DNA from: an uncultured Sanguibacteroides sp.
GTDB taxonomy: Bacteria; Bacteroidota; Bacteroidia; Bacteroidales; Marinifilaceae
Assembly: GCF_900543425.1 (NCBI RefSeq)
Contig: NZ_UQRQ01000024.1
Location: 1 to 47,404, forward strand
Reading direction: 5' to 3'
Length of the DNA stretch: 47,404 nt
A program made the position numbers and the translations under genes. This document shows positions 43,300 through 47,404 of the stretch, one piece after another; the stretch's first letter is position 1; each line of letters begins with the position of its first letter. A model generated the notes under the pieces. The model did no database searches, had not been told where the DNA came from, and was given only the letters and a program-made list of their open reading frames with translations.

Positions 43300-44238
43300 T
43301 TAGTTAAAGATTTTCATGTTGTCCAAAACATCCATTACGGATCTCACGGCTTTAGCCGATTGTTCCAACAAAGCTTTTTCTTCTTTGTGCAAGGAAACTT
43401 CGATAATTTTTTCAATACCGTTTTTACCTAAGATGACCGGAACACCCAAATAGATGTTTTTCATGCCGTATTCACCGTTCAGCATGGCACAAACAGGGAA
43501 TACTCTTCTTTGGTTGCGGATAATGGCTTCGACCATTTGAGCTGCAGCGGCACCCGGGGCATACCAGGCGGAAGTTCCCATCAGTTTTACCAGTTCGCCA
43601 CCGCCTACTTTGGTTCTTTCGATGATGGCATCCAGTTTCTCTTTTTCAATCAATTCGGTAACAGGAATACCGCCAACGGTCGTATACCGGGGAAGCGGAA
43701 CCATCGTGTCGCCGTGACCGCCCATCAATAAAGCTTGAATATCTTTCGGAGAAACATTCAGTGCCTCTGCCAAGAAAGCTCTGTAACGAGCCGTATCTAA
43801 GATACCGGCCATACCGAATACCCTGGAAGAGTCGATCCTGGCGGTCAGGTAAGCGCAATAGCACATCACGTCCAACGGATTGGAAACGATGATGATAATG
43901 GCTTTCGGTGAGTGCTTGATGATATTTTCGGTTACTGATTTTACGATACCGGCGTTGGTTGAAATTAAATCATCGCGGCTCATACCCGGTTTGCGGGGAA
44001 GGCCGGAAGTGATCACCACTACATCCGAGTTGTTGGTTGCTTCGTAATCGTTGGTAACTCCCTTGATGCGGGTGTCATAAAGATTAATCGGAGCGGTTTG
44101 CCACATATCCAAAGATTTTCCTTCTGAAACACCTTCTTTGATGTCCAAAAGAATCACTTCGCCGACGATGTCTTTTTCGGCGATGCAATTGGCGCAAGTA
44201 GCACCAACATTTCCTGCTCCTACAACTGTAACTTTCAT
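43300..44238 (-). CDS. mdh: NAD-dependent malate dehydrogenase
   Basis: A 312-residue LDH-like malate dehydrogenase that interconverts oxaloacetate and malate with NAD(H), part of the reductive branch to succinate. The dinucleotide motif GAGNVGATCA is at residues 7-16 and Asp (LLDIKEG) ends the second strand, favouring NAD. The substrate arginines are in ITSGLPRKPGMSRDD. VSNPLDVMCY and the catalytic GGHGDTMVPLPR follow. Arg in the SGLPRKPGM loop marks it as malate- and not lactate-specific. It is monocistronic with its own promoter and terminator. Confidence 0.96.
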   Translation of the reverse strand: MKVTVVGAGNVGATCANCIAEKDIVGEVILLDIKEGVSEGKSLDMWQTAPINLYDTRIKGVTNDYEATNNSDVVVITSGLPRKPGMSRDDLISTNAGIVKSVTENIIKHSPKAIIIIVSNPLDVMCYCAYLTARIDSSRVFGMAGILDTARYRAFLAEALNVSPKDIQALLMGGHGDTMVPLPRYTTVGGIPVTELIEKEKLDAIIERTKVGGGELVKLMGTSAWYAPGAAAAQMVEAIIRNQRRVFPVCAMLNGEYGMKNIYLGVPVILGKNGIEKIIEVSLHKEEKALLEQSAKAVRSVMDVLDNMKIFN

Positions 44239-44300
44239 TTTTGCAATTTTTTATTGTTATACTATAATGTTTTATTTAGTGTCGGCTTAAAATTCCGACC

Positions 44301-44331
44301 CAAATGTAGACCTTATTTTTCACTTCAACAA
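44301..44331 (-). promoter_or_regulatory. Promoter for mdh
   Basis: On the minus strand TACATTTG (44301-44308) matches TAnnTTTG exactly and TTG (44329-44331) lies 20 bp upstream. Just upstream again is the palindrome TTACAGAA-TTTT-TTCTGTAA (44348-44367), a candidate regulator site. Confidence 0.65.
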
Positions 44332-44550
44332 TCTTTATACCGAAAAATTACAGAATTTTTTCTGTAATAATAAAGATATCATGTTCGGATGCACTATTAT
44401 CTAATCCGGATAAGGATTTTGAAAAAAATATAGAGATGAATACAGCAAGATTTATTGGATTCATTTGTCTATTTTAAGATTTATTTTTTCCTTTTCAAGA
44501 GATTAAAAGAGCTTGGTTGATATTCCGGAAATATTGTCATGGGGTTTGTT
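44332..44550. other. AT-rich gap between mdh and the MATE gene
   Basis: Apart from the 44348-44367 palindrome noted with the mdh promoter, I see no gene, terminator hairpin with T-run, or repeat module here. The stretch is AT-rich with stop codons in all frames. The MATE gene ends at 44551 without a recognisable terminator. Confidence 0.5.
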
Positions 44551-45966
44551 TCAGTTGAATTGTTGCCAGAGGCGGGTGGCAACGGCTTGCATGCGTCCGA
44601 GGATGCCGGTGGAATGGAAACGGATATTGGGTAAATTTTTCTGGAATGAATGATACCAGACCGCTAATACAACGCCTTTCAGTACGCTGGAAAGAGAAAT
44701 GCTCCACCAGATTCCGTTTAGCCCCAAAGCGGGCAAGGTGATAAGATAGTAAGCCATGGGAATCCGGGCTCCCGTGAGGAGAATACCCACGATAGCCGGA
44801 GGAGTAGTGCGGCCGCATCCGTTGAATGCTCCGGCCGTGACGGTCTCGATGGCGGAGAATATTTGAGAAACGGCTAAAATCTTCAGGTAGTCGCTTCCGG
44901 CATCTAAGGTGGCGGGATCGTTGATAAATATGCTGAAAATGCCTCTGCTGCCGAATAAAAAAGCGGCTCCGGCTAAGAAAGCGATACTGACGGCTAATTT
45001 AAGGGTATAATGATAACCTTGCTTAATCCGGATATAGTCACGGGCCCCGTAGTTTTGTCCGACAAAAGCGGCGAGGGCCGTAGAGAATCCGGCAGCAGTC
45101 ATCCAGGTGACAGCCTCAATCTGGGCTCCTACGCTTTGTACGGCAACCCCGATATGTCCCCATTGGGCGGCCACGGTAGCCAGCGTGAGTGAAAACATGG
45201 CGAATAATCCGCTTTGCATACAGACCGGTAATCCTAATAGGGCGATTCGTTTGGTAAAACGGATTCTTAATCGGGTAATAAAATAGAGTTTTCCGATGGA
45301 AGATTCCTTTAAGTAGAGGTTCCTGATAAAGATAGAGAAGACAACGAACTGGGAAAATACGGTAGCGATAGCAGCTCCGGCAGTTCCCATGCCCGGAAAG
45401 GGACCGTACCCGTAGATCAATAGGGGATCGAGTACGATATTGCATAGTAGACCCGTTGCTACAATTTTCAAAGGTGTTTTACTGTTGCCTTGTCCGTTGT
45501 ATAGTCCGCTATAGGTGTTATTATTAAAGGTGAAGAAAATACCGGGGACGATGATGCGCATATAGGTGACCGACAGGGAGGAGATGTTGGACTCCAAGTG
45601 GAATACACCCACCAGCAGATCGGCAGCAAACCAGATAAAGCAGGCGTAGAGTAAAGCGATAATGGACGATAATTGAGCGGCTTGGTTGGCATAAATTCTG
45701 GCCCGGGTTCTTTGCTTTGCTCCCAAAGATTGGGCGATGGTGACTTCGGCACCGATCTTACTGATAAAAGAGAGTGCGTTGCAAAGCCAAGTAAAGAATC
45801 CGGCAACCCCGACGGCGGCGACACTCTCACTACCCAGATGTCCCAACCAGATCATATCGGTCATGCTGTAAGCCATCTGTACGAATGAGGCGGTAATCAA
45901 AGGAATGGCCATGCTCCATATGCCTTTGCTGATACTTCCCCGAGTAAGATCGTTTGTCTGAGCCAT
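44551..45966 (-). CDS. MATE-family efflux transporter
   Basis: A 471-residue, 12-helix multidrug and toxic-compound extrusion (MATE) transporter using a Na+ or H+ gradient. The N-terminus MAQTNDLTRGSISKGIWSMA leads into helix 1, then MAYSMTDMIWLGHLG with the family's typical D-x-x-(W/F)-x-G segment. The two halves show the repeated MATE pattern (GQGNSKTPLKI in the first half, AAFVGQNYGARDYIRIKQG in the second). The substrate cannot be read from sequence. It is divergent from ddl across 94 bp with back-to-back -7 boxes. Confidence 0.92.
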   Translation of the reverse strand: MAQTNDLTRGSISKGIWSMAIPLITASFVQMAYSMTDMIWLGHLGSESVAAVGVAGFFTWLCNALSFISKIGAEVTIAQSLGAKQRTRARIYANQAAQLSSIIALLYACFIWFAADLLVGVFHLESNISSLSVTYMRIIVPGIFFTFNNNTYSGLYNGQGNSKTPLKIVATGLLCNIVLDPLLIYGYGPFPGMGTAGAAIATVFSQFVVFSIFIRNLYLKESSIGKLYFITRLRIRFTKRIALLGLPVCMQSGLFAMFSLTLATVAAQWGHIGVAVQSVGAQIEAVTWMTAAGFSTALAAFVGQNYGARDYIRIKQGYHYTLKLAVSIAFLAGAAFLFGSRGIFSIFINDPATLDAGSDYLKILAVSQIFSAIETVTAGAFNGCGRTTPPAIVGILLTGARIPMAYYLITLPALGLNGIWWSISLSSVLKGVVLAVWYHSFQKNLPNIRFHSTGILGRMQAVATRLWQQFN

Positions 45967-45984
45967 AGTCGTTTTTTAGAGTTG

Positions 45985-46033
45985 CAAAAGTATAAACCTT
46001 TTGCTAAAAGTCTAACTCTTTTTTATACTTTTG
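45985..46033. promoter_or_regulatory. Divergent promoters of MATE gene and ddl
   Basis: CAAAAGTA at 45985-45992 is TACTTTTG on the minus strand (for the MATE gene, 18 bp before its ATG). TACTTTTG at 46026-46033 on the plus strand serves ddl, 27 bp before its ATG; a TTTG at 46000-46003 lies 22 bp upstream of it as a possible -33. The two boxes are identical and face apart. Confidence 0.6.
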
Positions 46034-46060
46034 TCCGTGAGTTTACAAATTTATTGACGG

Positions 46061-47029
46061 ATGAAAAATGTTGTGGTAATAGCGGGAGGCAATTCCTCCG
46101 AGTACGTGGTCTCGATAAAGTCGGGAAGTTATGTATATGAAATGATCGATGAAACCCGATATAATAAATATTTGATGTTGTTGAAAGGGCGGGATTGGCA
46201 TGTGGTGATCGGGGAGAAGAATTATCCCGTGGATAAGAATGATTTCTCTTTCACGAAGGACGGAGAAAAAGTAACTTTTGATTTTGCTTATATAACGATA
46301 CACGGAAATCCCGGTGAAAACGGAATGTTGCAAGGGTATTTGGATATGATGGGGGTTCCTTACGGGGGATGCGATACGCTTTGCTCCGCGTTGACTTTTG
46401 ACAAGCATACCTGTAACACCTATTTGAAAAGTTTTGGGGTAAACGTGGCTAATTCGGTATTGTTGACCCAGAAAATAGAGTATGAGGTAGAAGAGATTAT
46501 TGAGGAAGTCGGTCTTCCCTGTTTTGTAAAACCCAATGCCGACGGTTCCAGTTTCGGTATATCGAAAGTAAAAGAGGCCGGAGAGATGAAAGCTGCTTTA
46601 AAAAAGGCTTTTGAGCATTGCCATGAGGTGTTGATCGAAAGTTTTATCGACGGGACGGAGTTGACCTGTGGTGTGGTGAAGAGCGGAGATATGGAGTTGG
46701 TGATGCCTATTGCGGAGGTTATTTCTAAAAAAGAATTTTTCGATTTTGAGGCGAAATATGATCCCAATATGGCCGATGAAATCATTCCTGCACCGATACC
46801 CGATGATCTGGCGGATCGGGTAAAGAGATTGTCTTCCGCTATTTACGATATTTTGCGTTGTCGGGGGATTATCCGGGTGGACTATATTGTTCGGGATAAC
46901 CAGATTTTTATGTTGGAGGTGAATACGACTCCGGGAATGACTTCCAATAGCTTCGTTCCCAAGATGGTTCGTGCCATGGGCGGTTCCATACGGGATATAT
47001 TTACCCGATTAATTGACGATAATATTTAA
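46061..47029 (+). CDS. ddl: D-alanine--D-alanine ligase
   Basis: A 322-residue ATP-grasp enzyme that joins two D-Ala for peptidoglycan precursor synthesis. It starts MKNVVVIAGGNSSEYVVS, with the conserved GG-x-S-x-E motif that binds the first D-Ala. It continues with the glycine-rich ATP loop FVKPNADGSSFGISKV, the omega-loop region EFFDFEAKYDP, RVDYIVRDNQIFMLEVNTTP and GMTSNSFVPKM (Mg2+ and second D-Ala site). The acceptor segment contains Phe-Asp-Phe before the EAKY motif, and the size is normal for Bacteroidetes Ddl. It is monocistronic, followed directly by a repeat region. Confidence 0.95.
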   Translation: MKNVVVIAGGNSSEYVVSIKSGSYVYEMIDETRYNKYLMLLKGRDWHVVIGEKNYPVDKNDFSFTKDGEKVTFDFAYITIHGNPGENGMLQGYLDMMGVPYGGCDTLCSALTFDKHTCNTYLKSFGVNVANSVLLTQKIEYEVEEIIEEVGLPCFVKPNADGSSFGISKVKEAGEMKAALKKAFEHCHEVLIESFIDGTELTCGVVKSGDMELVMPIAEVISKKEFFDFEAKYDPNMADEIIPAPIPDDLADRVKRLSSAIYDILRCRGIIRVDYIVRDNQIFMLEVNTTPGMTSNSFVPKMVRAMGGSIRDIFTRLIDDNI

Positions 47030-47041
47030 CGACAGATTAAT

Positions 47042-47404
47042 GGCAGGAAAACTGCAATTGATTTTTATGCTCAATTCTGATCTTGCTATCTTTAAATCTA
47101 AAATCGTCAATCTAAAATTACAAATGGGATAACTCCTCCGGGGCGGGGACGTTCCCGTCGGTCGTGTAGTCGGTTTTCATTCACGGTCCTCCGGGACTCG
47201 CTACGCTCGAACAATCCGTCGTCCTATCGTTCCGAAAGCCGGACACGATGCTCGCCCTTCACTGTTTATGCCCCTTCGTTTTTATCCCCGCTTTTCCAAT
47301 CCGCAATCGGCAACCACCCAATCGCTTAATCTTTGAATCTAAAATCGTTAATCTAAAATTACAAATGGGATAACTCCTCCGGGGCGGGGACGTTCCCGTC
47401 GGTC
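47042..47404 (+). repeat. Tandem composite repeat, 240-bp period, cut by window end
   Basis: An AT-rich module (TCAATTCTGATCTTGCTATC and following, to 47125) precedes a GC-rich core at 47126-47297. Then AT-rich sequence and a second copy start: the 60 bases at 47101-47160 recur at 47341-47400 with one C/T change, an exact 240-bp period. The core opens GGGATAACTCC, contains GGGGACGTTCCCGTCGG and CCGGGACTCGCTACGCTCG, and ends TTTTTATCCCCGCTTTTCC. More copies may follow beyond the window. No protein-coding character is seen. Confidence 0.85.

Noticed and set aside
47101..47404. Tandem repeat as a CRISPR array
   Set aside because: The repeated unit is 240 bp with nothing like a 25-40 bp repeat with unique spacers, and no cas genes are present.

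Overview
The window reads as a chromosomal stretch from a strictly anaerobic member of the Bacteroidales. The grounds are: many start-proximal TAnnTTTG (-7 type) promoter boxes, a fused SecDF, TonB-dependent receptors with N-terminal carboxypeptidase-regulatory-like domains, a fused KorA, and a group-B-like [FeFe] hydrogenase. The mix of urease, H2 metabolism and 2-oxoglutarate:ferredoxin oxidoreductase would suit an Odoribacter/Butyricimonas-like gut organism. That genus-level guess is inference only. No tRNA, rRNA, CRISPR array, prophage or IS transposase was seen.

Layout. (1) 1-6.7 kb: 3' end of rpoB, then rpoC, a terminator, and a small DUF3467-type protein. (2) 6.9-15.2 kb, minus strand: a complete urease operon, ureA-ureB-ureC-ureE-ureF-ureG-ureD, followed by a urea channel, an MFS permease and the fluoride channel CrcB. 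Strong hairpins sit between ureC and ureE and between the urea channel and the MFS gene. (3) 15.5-21.3 kb, plus strand, divergent from urease: a tightly coupled five-gene operon of TonB receptor, substrate-binding lipoprotein, FecCD-type permease, ATPase, and an unusual fusion of a TrmO/TsaA-like domain to an FmdE domain. I infer a metal or metal-chelate (perhaps nickel) uptake system that feeds urease and hydrogenase. (4) 21.7-26.4 kb: CorA, a broken Fur-family gene fragment, and korAB. (5) 26.8-33.1 kb: a CPA2 cation/proton antiporter, an AraC regulator and a divergent TonB receptor. (6) 33.2-38.1 kb, minus strand: a five-gene [FeFe]-hydrogenase operon that pairs a PAS-containing sensory hydrogenase and a SpoIIE-type phosphatase with a catalytic-type hydrogenase and two thioredoxin-like ferredoxins. 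(7) 38.2-47.0 kb: secDF, a retropepsin-like protein, a frameshifted kelch lipoprotein, mdh, a MATE exporter and ddl.

Scattered between genes is a repeat family. It has a GC-rich core of about 172 bp with GGGGATAA/TTATCCCC ends and AT-rich flanking modules. Core copies lie at about 21448-21621 (inverted), 26513-26685, 47126-47297 and 47366 to the window end. The last two form a 240-bp tandem that runs off the window. AT-rich modules also occur without the core at 6731-6797, and a related hairpin lies between rpoB and rpoC.

Working picture: urea enters through the urea channel and is hydrolysed by a nickel enzyme whose metal may be supplied by the divergent TonB/ABC operon. Fermentative metabolism runs through KorAB, malate dehydrogenase and ferredoxin-linked H2 turnover, with a hydrogenase-based sensor and phosphatase probably tuning the hydrogenase operon.
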